DNA of 64,000 bases from contig NZ_SMGP01000003.1 in NCBI RefSeq assembly GCF_004339745.1, positions 868,001 to 932,000 of the forward strand. The letters run 5' to 3'. Source of the stretch: Paraburkholderia sp. BL9I2N2. GTDB taxonomy: Bacteria; Pseudomonadota; Gammaproteobacteria; Burkholderiales; Burkholderiaceae. Shown one piece after another: positions 26,703 to 36,199 of the stretch. Position 1 is the stretch's first letter; every line of letters begins with the position of its first letter. The notes under the pieces were generated by a model. It saw only the letters and a list, made by a program, of their open reading frames with translations. It searched no databases and had not been told where the DNA came from. The translations under genes and the position numbers were made by a program.

Positions 26703-27875
26703 CTACCCCACTTCACGGCTGGCAAACGATCGGGTCAGTCTGCGGTGCACAAGCAGCAGTAACGGCGTTGAGACCATCGAAAGCGCGACGACGAGCGTAA
26801 CAAGGGACGATTGGCGCTCATCGATGACATGTGCCGCCATTGAAGCCGCCATCACCACAAAGGCGAATTCGCCCCCTTGTGACAGCAAAATGGCGAAATA
26901 GCCACGTTGCGAAGCGGGTACGTCGAACTTGTCTGCCAGCAACCACAGCGCGATCGTCTTGATGCCGACTAGCGCCACGACAAGTACCGCGACACGAAGA
27001 GGCTCCCGCATTAATACGCCAAAATCGATTGACATGCCCACTGCGATAAAAAATAAACCGAGCAACAAGCCTTTGAAGGGAGCCATGTCGGTTTCGACCT
27101 CGTGGCGATAGTCCGAATCTGCGAGAAGCAGCCCGGCGACAAAGGCGCCCAACGACATTGACAGATGGACGCTCTGCATGAGCAACGAGATACCGACGAT
27201 CCAGAGCAATGCGAAAGCGGTGAAAATCTCCCGTACTCCGATGCTTGTGATCACACGCAGCACAACGTGCAACAGATAGCGGCCAACAAGTCCAACCGCA
27301 ACAAGCATGGCAAGGGCTTTCAAGGCTACGGGCCACCCCGGTTCCGCGGCGGGTGTGATCACCGACGGTCCGAGCAACGGCAGCAACGCAATCAGGGGGA
27401 TAGCTGCCATGTCCTGGAACAGGAGGATGCCGAACCCGGCACGGCCGGTCGGCATGTCCATCAACTTGCGCTCCTGAAGCTCGGACATAACCATTGCTGT
27501 TGACGACAGTGAAAGCGCGAGCCCGCCCGTCAACGCAATGCGCCAAGACAACCCTAGCATAAGGAAAATCACCGATAAGACCGCGGCGCAGACCGTCATC
27601 TGCATAGCACCGTAGCCGAAGATGGTGCGACGCATAGCCCACAGTTCGTCGATCCGCATTTCCAATCCGATGACGAACATCATCAGCACGATGCCCAACT
27701 CGGAAAAATGGAGGATCGCGTCGACGTCGGTCACCAGCTTCATTACCCATGGCCCAATGAAAATGCCTGCCACCAGATAGCCGAGAACAGCGCCGAAGCC
27801 AAGGCGTACTGATAGCGGCACGGCAATCAGTGCCGAAGCAAGAAAGATCACCACGTCTATCAGCAACTTCGTCAT
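26703..27875 (-). CDS. cation:proton antiporter-2 family protein (KefB/KefC-type), membrane domain only
   Basis: 390 residues with about 12-13 hydrophobic helices and CPA2 signatures (FVIGLEMRIDELW, GGLALSLSSTAMVMSELQ, FQDMAAIPLIALL, SLGAFVAGLLLADSDYRHE). It exchanges K+ or Na+ for protons across the inner membrane. Unlike full KefC (about 600 residues) it ends after the membrane domain with no RCK/TrkA-N nucleotide-sensing domain. GGGAGGCAGG precedes the ATG at 27875. The arylsulfatase remnant lies just downstream. Confidence 0.9.
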   Translation of the reverse strand: MTKLLIDVVIFLASALIAVPLSVRLGFGAVLGYLVAGIFIGPWVMKLVTDVDAILHFSELGIVLMMFVIGLEMRIDELWAMRRTIFGYGAMQMTVCAAVLSVIFLMLGLSWRIALTGGLALSLSSTAMVMSELQERKLMDMPTGRAGFGILLFQDMAAIPLIALLPLLGPSVITPAAEPGWPVALKALAMLVAVGLVGRYLLHVVLRVITSIGVREIFTAFALLWIVGISLLMQSVHLSMSLGAFVAGLLLADSDYRHEVETDMAPFKGLLLGLFFIAVGMSIDFGVLMREPLRVAVLVVALVGIKTIALWLLADKFDVPASQRGYFAILLSQGGEFAFVVMAASMAAHVIDERQSSLVTLVVALSMVSTPLLLLVHRRLTRSFASREVG

Positions 27876-28100
27876 CCTGCCTCCCTGAAATGACCTACGA
27901 CATATCTGCAAGCCATGCGTAGTAGCCGATCACGAGCTCTGGGCTCACGAGAAAAGACAGTCTGCCCTTGATCAAGATTACCGTTGCGAGCGCTCGGCCA
28001 TGAGGTGACTTCGACAGATGACGTGCCCGATAATCAGCGCCTTTGCCTTCACCACGGTGGAAGCCGGCAACACACAGCCGCTTAGGGCCCCACCCGCCTG

Positions 28101-28289
28101 TCATGGCTGCGCGAAATGCGATCGAACAGTGCGGGATCGCGCGCGTTCTTCGAATCGAACCGACAGACCCTTGTCTCGCATCGCGTCCCACGCGGCCGCG
28201 AAAGACCGGTCAAAACCGGCAGGTGCGGCAATGACGGTGCCGGGAGGTACTTCATAGTATGCACATCCCGTCAGAGGCGATATCTCCAA
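28101..28289 (-). pseudogene. remnant of a secreted Burkholderiaceae hypothetical protein (C-terminal piece)
   Basis: A minus-strand frame of about 60 residues reads GCAYYEVPPGTVIAAPAGF then DRSFAAAWDAMRDKGLSVRF, protein-like with a coherent composition, and stops at 28101. It has no start of its own and is joined in frame to the preceding remnant of a different family. The family link is from memory and weak. Confidence 0.45.
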
Positions 28290-28519
28290 CCGTAACTGGT
28301 CGAAATTACGCGCCTCTTCTCCCACCTCCACTTGCGCCGCCCTGCCTTTGCCGTCTTAAAGCGTCACGGTACCGGTGTCTGGTTCCATCGCGACGATGGT
28401 GGCCGTGACCTTCGCGGTTCCCACGCCGTGGCGCTACCTGGCGCGCTGGTGACATCCAGCAAGGTTTGAGGCTGGGCAAGTCCGGGGCAGCTTGCCATCT
28501 GCGCAACCATCGCAACCAT
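28290..28519 (-). pseudogene. remnant of an exported beta-rich hypothetical protein
   Basis: From an ATG at 28519 the minus strand gives a signal-like start and QPQTLLDVTSAPGSA, then after a frameshift AKVTATIVAMEPDTGTVTL, then an in-frame TAA near 28357, then DGKGRAAQVEVGEEARNFDQ. This order matches a family of short exported proteins with a 'VTATVxAVDxxTxxVTLxGxxG' core. A frameshift, a nonsense codon and a 3' junction make it non-functional. Confidence 0.5.
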
Positions 28520-28712
28520 GACGTGATTCGCTTTCCTTTCCGCCCTGCTGGCGATCGGACAGTAGACCACCGTACTGAGTCAGTTCTACCCGAAAGTACT
28601 GGGGAACACGGCAATGGCGCCGGTCCGGTGAACTCAGCACAGGGCATCTCACACACCCGCTCAACGCCTCGGGAAGTGGATCAAAACCAGTCTACCCACT
28701 GCCTGTCAAGGA

Positions 28713-28729
28713 AGGTATTGGACCTTGGT
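28713..28729. repeat. 17-bp repeat AGGTATTGGACCTTGGT (copy 1)
   Basis: Identical 17-mer to 48208-48224. With its flank it forms a near-palindrome TTGGACC-TT-GGTCCCA. It lies about 100 bases before the SulP gene start, a position suited to an operator. Confidence 0.55.
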
Positions 28730-28827
28730 CCCATACGTCGCGCCCGCCTGGTTGGGCTATCCTTCATCTGGAACGGCAGTGCCGCACACTCCGGATCGCG
28801 ACTCTTTCGATTACAACCATCCGACAA

Positions 28828-30555
28828 ATGCAATCCGATCGTCCTACTCATGAAGGTGGACAGGCTGCCGTCGGGGCGACGCGATGGTTGCGTTGGCTGC
28901 CAGGCCTGGCAATGCTCAAGACGTATCGGGGTAGCTGGCTACCCAACGATCTGGCTGCCGGACTGGTGCTCACCACGATGCTGGTACCCGTCGGTATCGC
29001 ATATGCCGAGGCGTCAGGCGTTCCTGGCGTCTATGGCCTCTACGCGACGATCGTTCCGTTGCTGGCGTATGCCGTCTTTGGTCCCAGCCGGATTCTGGTG
29101 CTCGGGCCGGACTCCGCCCTCGCCGCGCCAATTCTTGCCGTCGTCATCGCTACCGCGGGCAGCGACCCCTCGCGCGCGATAGCGACGGCCAGCATGATGG
29201 CGATCGTCTCCGGGCTGTTCTGCATCGTGATGGGACTTCTGCGGCTCGGCTTCATCACGGAACTGCTCTCCAAGCCCATCCGGTACGGCTACATGAACGG
29301 CATTGCGCTGACCGTCCTGATCAGCCAGTTGCCGAAACTTTTTGCCATCTCGTTTGATGATCGGGGACCGCTGCGCGATCTGCTGGCGCTTGGAACGGCC
29401 ATCGGTGCGGGCAAAGCCAACTGGTACAGCTTCGCCGTCGGCGCGGGAAGCCTTGTGCTGATTTTGTTGCTCAAGCGCTTCGAAAAAGTGCCGGGCATCC
29501 TGATCGCCGTCGTTCTCGCGACGCTAAGCGTCATCGTATTCGGGTTGGACAGCGTCGGCGTCAAGGTACTCGGCAAGATCCCGCAAGGCCTGCCATCGTT
29601 CGCATTACCATGGGTCGGTGACGCCGATCTCGTCAAGATTCTGCTTGGCGGCTGCGCGGTCGCGCTGATCTCGTTTGCGGATACCAGCGTGTTGTCACGA
29701 ACCTTCGCTGCGCGTTTTCATATGCGCGTGGACCCAAACCAGGAGATGGTCGGCTTGGGGGCGGCCAATCTGGCCGCCGGTTTTTTTCAGGGTTTTCCGA
29801 TCAGCAGCAGTTCTTCGCGCACACCCGTGGCCGAAGCAGCGGGCGCCAGAACGCAGGTGACGGGCGTGGTCGGCGCGGTGGCGGTAGCGGTGCTCCTGAT
29901 CGCTGCACCGAATCTGATGCGGTATCTGCCCAATAGCGCACTGGCCGCCGTCGTCATTGCCGCCGCCCTCGGCCTGTTCGAATTTACAGATCTCAGGCGC
30001 ATCTATCGAATCCAGCAATGGGAGTTCTGGCTCTCCATTGTCTGCTTCACAGGCGTCGCCGTTTTCGGTGCGATTCCCGGTATCTGCATTGCAATCGTGA
30101 TCGCGGTCATCGAGTTTCTCTGGGACGGTTGGCGTCCCCATTACGCCATTCTCGGGCGTGTGGAAGATCTGCGCGGCTACCATGACATCAAGCGCTATCC
30201 ACATGCCACGCGGATTCCGGGGCTGCTGCTGTTTCGCTGGGATGCGCCGTTGTTCTTTGCAAATGCCGAGCTTTTCCAGGAATGCCTGCTGAAAGCCGTC
30301 GATGAGTCATCGACGCCCGTGCGCAGGATCGTAGTGGCCGCTGAACCCGTAACCAGTATCGACGTGACCTCAGCGGACATGTTACGGGAACTGATTCGAA
30401 TACTGGGCGAGCGCGATATCGCATTGCACTTCGCCGAATTGAAAGACCCGGTGCGCGACAAGCTCAGACGTTTCGAAATGTTGGACATCATCGGCGATGA
30501 GCGATTTCATCCTACCGTGGGCAGTGCAGTCGACGACTACGTCGGCCAGCACTGA
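28828..30555 (+). CDS. SulP family inorganic anion transporter with STAS domain
   Basis: 575 residues: about 12-14 membrane helices (about 40-430) and a C-terminal cytosolic STAS domain (about 450-560). Family marks include the early motif AGLVLTTMLVPVGIAYAEAS, PLLAYAVFGPSRILVLGPDS, and AADTSVLSRTF-like loop with SSSSRTPVAEAAG. It probably takes up sulfate, bicarbonate or dicarboxylate; the anion cannot be told from sequence. The ATG at 28828 lacks a strong ribosome site; Met at residue 31 is an alternative start. The 17-bp repeat lies upstream. Confidence 0.9.
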   Translation: MQSDRPTHEGGQAAVGATRWLRWLPGLAMLKTYRGSWLPNDLAAGLVLTTMLVPVGIAYAEASGVPGVYGLYATIVPLLAYAVFGPSRILVLGPDSALAAPILAVVIATAGSDPSRAIATASMMAIVSGLFCIVMGLLRLGFITELLSKPIRYGYMNGIALTVLISQLPKLFAISFDDRGPLRDLLALGTAIGAGKANWYSFAVGAGSLVLILLLKRFEKVPGILIAVVLATLSVIVFGLDSVGVKVLGKIPQGLPSFALPWVGDADLVKILLGGCAVALISFADTSVLSRTFAARFHMRVDPNQEMVGLGAANLAAGFFQGFPISSSSSRTPVAEAAGARTQVTGVVGAVAVAVLLIAAPNLMRYLPNSALAAVVIAAALGLFEFTDLRRIYRIQQWEFWLSIVCFTGVAVFGAIPGICIAIVIAVIEFLWDGWRPHYAILGRVEDLRGYHDIKRYPHATRIPGLLLFRWDAPLFFANAELFQECLLKAVDESSTPVRRIVVAAEPVTSIDVTSADMLRELIRILGERDIALHFAELKDPVRDKLRRFEMLDIIGDERFHPTVGSAVDDYVGQH

Positions 30556-30567
30556 GCGCGATCGTAG

Positions 30568-30789
30568 GGAGACAGCGAACATGGACTGCATCGCTGGTAT
30601 AGCTTAACGAGCTACCTGAGATCGTCGCTGTGGACGGTGCCACTCATTGCAGTTGCGGCCTATGCCGTGGTGAAACCGCTGACTGAAGTGATGGCCAGAT
30701 GGATGATCAGAGAAGGGATACTCGATCCGAAAACCGGCTTCCTCGGGCTGTCCCATGATCCCTGGCCTGTCGGACCAAGGTCTTATTGA
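30568..30789 (+). pseudogene. DUF2254-like membrane protein, N-terminal remnant
   Basis: Directly after the SulP gene a frame without any start codon reads WYSLTSYLRSSLWTVPLIAV, AAYAVVKPLTEVMARWMI, REGILDPKTGFLGLSHD, then stops at 30789. It resembles the first helix and loop of DUF2254 family membrane proteins, whose remaining 350 or more residues are missing. Family assignment is from memory. Confidence 0.5.
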
Positions 30790-30992
30790 CCAGCCCGACG
30801 TTCGGCTTTCTTATCGAATGGGGAGGGTTCGCCCGTCCGGAACGTGGTCCGCGCCAGCGGGAACTCCAAACGAATCGTTTGCCAGACCCGGCCGAACCCA
30901 TCCGGGCAGCGAACCACGCAAGCAACGGAAGGCTCTGTGACCGTCAGGGAAGTCTCCTGGTCCGCGTCAACGAACCGCCGGAAGGAGTGGCT

Positions 30993-32327
30993 ATGGACAA
31001 CTGGAAAGCCCGAGGCGGGAGAGCCTTATTCTTATGGCTGGTCCTGCTGGCGGCAATTTCGGCGTGTGCCGTTCACGAGCCGGCGGGGCCTGCGCCGGCG
31101 GGCCCCGAGTCACTGGGCACCGCACCATCAGGCGCCGCGCCATCGGCCCCCCCGCCGTCGGCCCGTGAGTCTTTGGGACCCGCGCCATTCAAACCAGAGG
31201 AGATCGATGCCCTCGTCGCGCCGATTGCGCTCTACCCGGACTCCTTGCTGGCTCAGGTATTGATGGCGTCGACCTATCCGCTGGAGATCGTGCACGCCGC
31301 GCGTTGGGTGAAAGCGAATCCGAATGTGAAGGGCGACGCCGCCGTGAAGGCGGTACAGAACGAGCCGTGGGATACGAGTGTGAAATCGCTGGTGGCGTTC
31401 CCGCAGATACTTAAGCCGATGAACGACAAGATCGACTGGACCCAGAAGCTCGGCGACGCCTTTCTTGCGCAGCAAAAAGACGTCTTCGATGCCGTGCAGC
31501 GGTTGCGGGCACGGGCGCAGGAGTCGGGCAACCTCAAATCGAACGAACAGCAAAACGTGATCGTCGAACAGGCACCGGCTGGCGGCGGGCAGACCATCGT
31601 GAAGATCGAACCCGCCAATGCGCAGGTGATCTATGTGCCCGCCTACGACCCGACAGTCGTGTACGGAGGGTGGGGTTACCCGGCCTATCCACCTTACTAC
31701 TGGCCACCGTACCCGGCCTACTATCCCGGCTACTATCCCGGCGCGGGCCTCGCCTTCGGCATCGGCCTTGTTGCTGCCGGTGCGATCTTCGCGGACTGCA
31801 ACTCGTGTTGGGGAGGAGACGACATCAACATCAACTCCGACAGGGCAAGGAACGTCGACCGCAACTTCGACAGTTCGAAGCTCAAGAACGGAGAACGGGC
31901 CGGTGGCCGCTGGCAACACGATGCAGGTCATCGCCAGGGTGTCGCCTACCGGGATAACGCAACGCGCGACAAGTTCGCCGGTGCGCCCGGGGCCGACAGC
32001 CGGTCGCAGTATCGCGGGCGCGGCGCCGATGCAGGTAACCGCATGGCCAACTCCGGCCGGCCGGGAGCTGGCAATCGTGCGTCGGTGGGAGATCGGGGCG
32101 GGGTAGCCGATCGCAGTTCCCCCGGCAATATGAACCGCGTAGGTAATGATAGTCGGGGGAGCTATGGCGGCGGGCGCGACGGCGCGTTCTCGGGGGTCGG
32201 GGGCAGTGGCAGCGTTTCGCAACGCGACTTCGACAGGGGAAACCGAAGCATGCAGGGGTCTGGCTTTAACCGGCCCGCTGGCGGAGGTGGCATGCGCGGC
32301 GGCGGTGGACGCGGTGGCCGGCGCTGA
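30993..32327 (+). CDS. DUF3300 domain lipoprotein
   Basis: 444 residues. N-terminal lipoprotein signal with lipobox LLAAISAC (Cys about 25), a Pro/Ala linker, the DUF3300 domain (about 65-215: LVAPIALYPDSLLAQVLMAS, YPLEIVHAARWVKANP), a Tyr/Pro/Gly-rich segment (VPAYDPTVVYGGWGYPAYP) and a low-complexity Gly/Arg/Asn tail. It is predicted to be anchored in the envelope; function unknown. GGAAGGAGTGGCT before the ATG sets the start. It is followed by a DUF2950 gene 10 bases later, a pairing seen widely in proteobacteria. Confidence 0.9.
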   Translation: MDNWKARGGRALFLWLVLLAAISACAVHEPAGPAPAGPESLGTAPSGAAPSAPPPSARESLGPAPFKPEEIDALVAPIALYPDSLLAQVLMASTYPLEIVHAARWVKANPNVKGDAAVKAVQNEPWDTSVKSLVAFPQILKPMNDKIDWTQKLGDAFLAQQKDVFDAVQRLRARAQESGNLKSNEQQNVIVEQAPAGGGQTIVKIEPANAQVIYVPAYDPTVVYGGWGYPAYPPYYWPPYPAYYPGYYPGAGLAFGIGLVAAGAIFADCNSCWGGDDININSDRARNVDRNFDSSKLKNGERAGGRWQHDAGHRQGVAYRDNATRDKFAGAPGADSRSQYRGRGADAGNRMANSGRPGAGNRASVGDRGGVADRSSPGNMNRVGNDSRGSYGGGRDGAFSGVGGSGSVSQRDFDRGNRSMQGSGFNRPAGGGGMRGGGGRGGRR

Positions 32328-32337
32328 GGAGCGAACC

Positions 32338-33267
32338 ATGAACAGTCATCCATGTGGTGTGCAAAAGTTGTTGACGCTGACGCTCGCGAACCTCTCTCTA
32401 GTCATCGCGCTGTTGTTCGTGACGATGCCTCCGGCGCACGCACAAAAGAGCTTCAGTTCACCGGAGGCCGCGATGAATGCCTTTGGCGACGCGGTCATCA
32501 AGGATCGGGAGGACGTCCTTCGCTCGATCTTCGGCAGCAACTTTCGTGAATTGATTCCCCGGTTCGGCGCGCCGGTCAGGGACACCTTCATTGCCGAGTG
32601 GGCAAAGTCCCACACCATCGAGTCCGGGGAACCGGGACGCGCACGTATCGTCGTGGGCGACCAGGGCTGGACGTTCCCGGTACCGCTCGTGAAGAACGAT
32701 GCGGGGTGGCATTTCGATACGCGGGCCGGCGCAGAAGAGATACGCTTGCGGCGCATCGGCCGCGACGAGTTGGCCGTGATCCAGGCGATGCTGGCAATCT
32801 TCGACGCGCAGCGCGAATACGCGCAGACCAATCACGACGGCGTCGGCGTGCTCGCCTACGCCTCAAAGATGGTGAGCACACCAGGCAAACACGACGGCCT
32901 GTACTGGCCAACCGGGCCCGAAGACACGCCAAGTCCGCTTGGCGCGGCCTTTGTCGATGCGAGTTCGCGCAATGCACAGAGCGCCGGCTACTACGGGTAT
33001 CACTTCAAGTTGCTGGAGTCCCAGGGGCCAAACGCGCCCGGTGGCGCCTATGACTATGTCGTGAAGGCCAAACTGTTTGGGGGCTTCGCTGTCATCGCCT
33101 GGCCTGTGAAGTACGGCGACACGGGCATCAAGACGTTCATGGTGAGCCATGCCGGTCAGGTCTATGAACGCGATCTCGGGCCAGACAGCAAAGCGAAAGC
33201 GCAAGCCACGAAATGGTTCGACCCGGGGCCGGGCTGGAGCAAGGTTCCCGCTCGCGATAGCGAATGA
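32338..33267 (+). CDS. DUF2950 domain exported protein
   Basis: 309 residues with a signal peptide (about 1-36, cleavage after AHA) and the DUF2950 domain, marked by FSSPEAAMNAFGDAVIKDR, DGLYWPTGPEDTPSPLGAAF and GYYGYHFKLLESQGPNAPGG. Predicted periplasmic, unknown role. GAGGAGCGAACC precedes the ATG, 10 bases after the DUF3300 stop, so the two are one operon and likely act together in the envelope. Confidence 0.9.
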   Translation: MNSHPCGVQKLLTLTLANLSLVIALLFVTMPPAHAQKSFSSPEAAMNAFGDAVIKDREDVLRSIFGSNFRELIPRFGAPVRDTFIAEWAKSHTIESGEPGRARIVVGDQGWTFPVPLVKNDAGWHFDTRAGAEEIRLRRIGRDELAVIQAMLAIFDAQREYAQTNHDGVGVLAYASKMVSTPGKHDGLYWPTGPEDTPSPLGAAFVDASSRNAQSAGYYGYHFKLLESQGPNAPGGAYDYVVKAKLFGGFAVIAWPVKYGDTGIKTFMVSHAGQVYERDLGPDSKAKAQATKWFDPGPGWSKVPARDSE

Positions 33268-33417
33268 GGCGGCCGTCTGCAAAGTACGTCATGGAATCGG
33301 GGCGGCGCCGCGATCCGAAACTCCTGCACGGTCTCGTTCTGTGCAGTGAACTACACTAAATCTGACAGTGGTTGGTTTCTCATGCTGGCGCGCAGTGACA
33401 CTGAAGGAGGACGTGAC

Positions 33418-33723
33418 ATGAAGAACTCGCCGAAGATCGGGCCGATGATATCCGCGTTGACTATCTCGCTCGCTGGCATGGCCGCGGGAGGCATGGCGGA
33501 AGGCGCGACACATCTGAGCGCAAAGCAATGCCGCGATCTCGCAGCTATCAAGAACCACGCGCCCGTCACACAGGAGCAAAACCAGAGTGAACTGGCCGCG
33601 CTGAGAAAGGCTGGGTACGACCCAAGAAGGTTCGATCCGCAGTATCCGAAAAATCTACATGCGGCGCAGCATCAGGTCGATCGCTGGTATCAGGCGGAAT
33701 GCCCTCAGGCGCAGCACAATTGA
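33418..33723 (+). CDS. DUF4148-like small exported protein
   Basis: 101 residues with an N-terminal signal (about 1-29) and a mature part with LAALRKAGYDPRRFDPQYPK and HAAQHQVDRWYQ, the pattern of DUF4148 proteins that are abundant in Burkholderiaceae. Cys39 and Cys95 could form a disulfide. GAAGGAGGACGTGAC before the ATG. It follows the DUF3300-DUF2950 pair on the same strand after 150 bases. Function unknown. Confidence 0.72.
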   Translation: MKNSPKIGPMISALTISLAGMAAGGMAEGATHLSAKQCRDLAAIKNHAPVTQEQNQSELAALRKAGYDPRRFDPQYPKNLHAAQHQVDRWYQAECPQAQHN

Positions 33724-34137
33724 GGCGGACAGCCGAGTCGACTCGCCGCACTATTTGCGGTTGGCCTGCGGCCGATCACCGACGTGCGAGACGCCGACTG
33801 GAGGTCTGAGGACGTCTCTGGTCGACCCGTTGCAGCCGCTTGTTGCTTGTTCGATCGTGGTCCTTGCGTCGCGCTTCGAAATAAACACTCACTCGCAGGC
33901 TAAAGTTGCCGGCGGCCATGGCGCGTAATCCGAAATTGAAGCGGGTACGTTCGTTGAACTAAAGCGCGTGGGCAAAATCCGTGACGAGATGGCGTTGTGC
34001 AAGGCTTGCGTGAGGCGTGCTGGCACGTCGCATGACTCCATCGGTATCGGCATCCACAACGCAAGCGAACCCAGGATGTATGTCGTCCGCTCTGCGGCAA
34101 CAACGTGACCGTGTTTGAGGCAGTGGAGTAGATCGTT
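33724..34137. other. non-coding stretch before the broken symporter 3' end
   Basis: 414 bases. No credible gene; it holds the downstream region of the minus-strand symporter gene. Confidence 0.45.
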
Positions 34138-34268
34138 TCAAATATGGCCCAGCGCCTTCCACCAGAGCGGTCCCACCACGAGCCAAACTGCCATGTAGAC
34201 GAGGCTCATCAGAAAACCTGCCTTCCACCACTGGCCCTGTGAAACATAGCCAGCGCCGAACATGACCG
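34138..34268 (-). pseudogene. DASS-type anion:sodium symporter, 3' fragment
   Basis: The minus strand encodes VMFGAGYVSQGQWWKAGF and LMSLVYMAVWLVVGPLWWKA, then LGHI and stop: the last helix of a DASS/CitT family transporter. It is in frame with the 5' part at 36808-38152 once the IS element (34269-36807) and one copy of the 3-base target duplication CCG are removed (joint ...GIGSGP-VMFGAGY...). It cannot be expressed as is. Confidence 0.92.
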
Positions 34269-34328
34269 TGAGGTCCGCCGGAAAAAGTGGACGCCAACAT
34301 TCCGTAAAATTGAGGAATGGAGGCATAC

Positions 34329-34631
34329 ATGAGTCGAATCCCCAAAGCCGTCTACACGAAGGAATTCCGTGAAGAGGCGGTGAAGCTTGCAATGACCGAG
34401 GGCGTTGGCGTATCGGAGGCTGCGCGTCGGCTGTCGATATCAATGAAGACGGTGGCAAACTGGGTGCGTGCTGCGAAGGCAGGCAAGCTGGAACGTGTAG
34501 GTCAGCATCAAAAGCCGCTGACGGAGATCGAAGCGGAACTCGGGCGAGTCAAGCGGGAGCTGGCGGAAGTTAAAATGGAGCGCGATTTATTAAAAAAATT
34601 CGCGACGTACTTTGCGAGGGAGTCGCGGTGA
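34329..34631 (+). CDS. IS3-family OrfA (outer copy)
   Basis: 100 residues: a helix-turn-helix DNA-binding part (about 10-55; YTKEFREEAVKLAMTEGVGV, EAARRLSISMKTVANWV) and a leucine-zipper-like coiled coil (about 65-95). GGAGG before the ATG at 34329 supports this start over 34317. An A7 run near 34590 (ttaaaaaaattc) lies at the usual place for -1 frameshifting into orfB; orfB is in the -1 frame and the frame is open between. Without the full orfB this copy is transposition-dead. Confidence 0.9.
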   Translation: MSRIPKAVYTKEFREEAVKLAMTEGVGVSEAARRLSISMKTVANWVRAAKAGKLERVGQHQKPLTEIEAELGRVKRELAEVKMERDLLKKFATYFARESR

Positions 34632-35290
34632 AGTACGGCGTGATTGAACAGATGCGACAGGACTATCCGGTGCCGCCGATGTGCCGGCTGCTGGGCGTTT
34701 CCGTGAGCGGCTATTACGCGTGGCGCAAGCGCTCGCCGTCGTTGCGGGCACAGCAGGAGCCGAGACTGGAGGCCGAAGTGCTGGCGGCGCATCAGCGCAC
34801 GCGTGAGAGCTTCGGGCCCGAACGCTTGCAGAAGCACCTCGACGAGCACGGCGTGCGGCTCGGTGTTCACCGCATAAAAAGGCTACGCAAAAAGCTGGGA
34901 CTACGCTGCAGGCAGAAACGCAAGTTCAAGGCGACGACCAATTCGAAGCACGACCTACCGGTGGCGCCGAACCTGCTGAACCAGGATTTCACTGCAACCT
35001 CGCCGAATCAGGCCTGGTGCGGCGACATCACGTATATCGCGACTGACGAGGGCTGGCTGTACCTCGCCGGCCTGAAGGATCTGTTTAGTGGGGAGCTCGT
35101 CGGCTACGCCATGAGCGAGCGCATGACGAAGCATCTGGTAATGCAGGCGCTGTTCCGTGCGGTTGCATCGCAGCGCCCGGCGCCCGGCCTGATCCATCAC
35201 ACGGACCGTGGGTCCCAATACTGCGCTCACGCCTATCAGGATCTCGTCGGCCAGTTCCGCATGCAGGCGTCGATGAGTCGACGAGGAAAC
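34628..35290 (+). pseudogene. IS3-family OrfB, outer copy, 5' part (interrupted)
   Basis: Begins with GTG overlapping the orfA stop (GTGA). It carries the HTH_21 and rve N-terminal regions with catalytic Asp residues in WCGDITYIATDEG and HTDRGSQYC, but ends at SMSRRGN where the inner element inserted; the third catalytic residue (Glu in NAPIESFWG) lies 1.27 kb away at 36559-36774. Confidence 0.93.
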
Positions 35291-35323
35291 TGAGGTCGGT
35301 CGAGACGCGTGGACGCCAACGGG

Positions 35324-36199
35324 TTAAGCAGCGACCTGATTCAGATAGTATCGCTGCGTGAATGCTACAGGTGACAGGTAATTGAGACGAGCCTGCGTGC
35401 GCTGCCGGTTATAAAACATCTCGATGTATTCGCTGATGGATCGCTTGGCTTCATCGCGCGTGGCGAAGCGTCGATGATAGACCAGCTCGCTTTTTAGCGT
35501 GCCCCAAAACGATTCGATCGGCGCGTTGTCAAAGCAGTTTCCTCGTCGACTCATCGACGCCTGCATGCGGAACTGGCCGACGAGATCCTGATAGGCGTGA
35601 GCGCAGTATTGGGACCCACGGTCCGTGTGATGGATCAGGCCGGGCGCCGGGCGCTGCGATGCAACCGCACGGAACAGCGCCTGCATTACCAGATGCTTCG
35701 TCATGCGCTCGCTCATGGCGTAGCCGACGAGCTCCCCACTAAACAGATCCTTCAGGCCGGCGAGGTACAGCCAGCCCTCGTCAGTCGCGATATACGTGAT
35801 GTCGCCGCACCAGGCCTGATTCGGCGAGGTTGCAGTGAAATCCTGGTTCAGCAGGTTCGGCGCCACCGGTAGGTCGTGCTTCGAATTGGTCGTCGCCTTG
35901 AACTTGCGTTTCTGCCTGCAGCGTAGTCCCAGCTTTTTGCGTAGCCTTTTTATGCGGTGAACACCGAGCCGCACGCCGTGCTCGTCGAGGTGCTTCTGCA
36001 AGCGTTCGGGCCCGAAGCTCTCACGCGTGCGCTGATGCGCCGCCAGCACTTCGGCCTCCAGTCTCGGCTCCTGCTGTGCCCGCAACGACGGCGAGCGCTT
36101 GCGCCACGCGTAATAGCCGCTCACGGAAACGCCCAGCAGCCGGCACATCGGCGGCACCGGATAGTCCTGTCGCATCTGTTCAATCACGCCGTACTTCAC
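35324..36199 (-). CDS. IS3-family transposase OrfB (inner copy, intact)
   Basis: 291 residues: HTH_21 domain (about 35-95), then the rve integrase core with the DDE triad: Asp in WCGDITYIA, Asp in HTDRGSQYC, Glu in NAPIESFWG. It cuts and joins the element ends, normally as an OrfAB fusion made by -1 frameshifting. GTG start overlapping the orfA stop. The only complete transposase of this family in the window. Confidence 0.95.
   Translation of the reverse strand: MKYGVIEQMRQDYPVPPMCRLLGVSVSGYYAWRKRSPSLRAQQEPRLEAEVLAAHQRTRESFGPERLQKHLDEHGVRLGVHRIKRLRKKLGLRCRQKRKFKATTNSKHDLPVAPNLLNQDFTATSPNQAWCGDITYIATDEGWLYLAGLKDLFSGELVGYAMSERMTKHLVMQALFRAVASQRPAPGLIHHTDRGSQYCAHAYQDLVGQFRMQASMSRRGNCFDNAPIESFWGTLKSELVYHRRFATRDEAKRSISEYIEMFYNRQRTQARLNYLSPVAFTQRYYLNQVAA

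Noticed and set aside
31128..32339. 403-residue minus frame opposite the DUF3300 gene
   Set aside because: Shadow of a Gly-rich plus-strand gene with a clear lipoprotein signal and family motifs.
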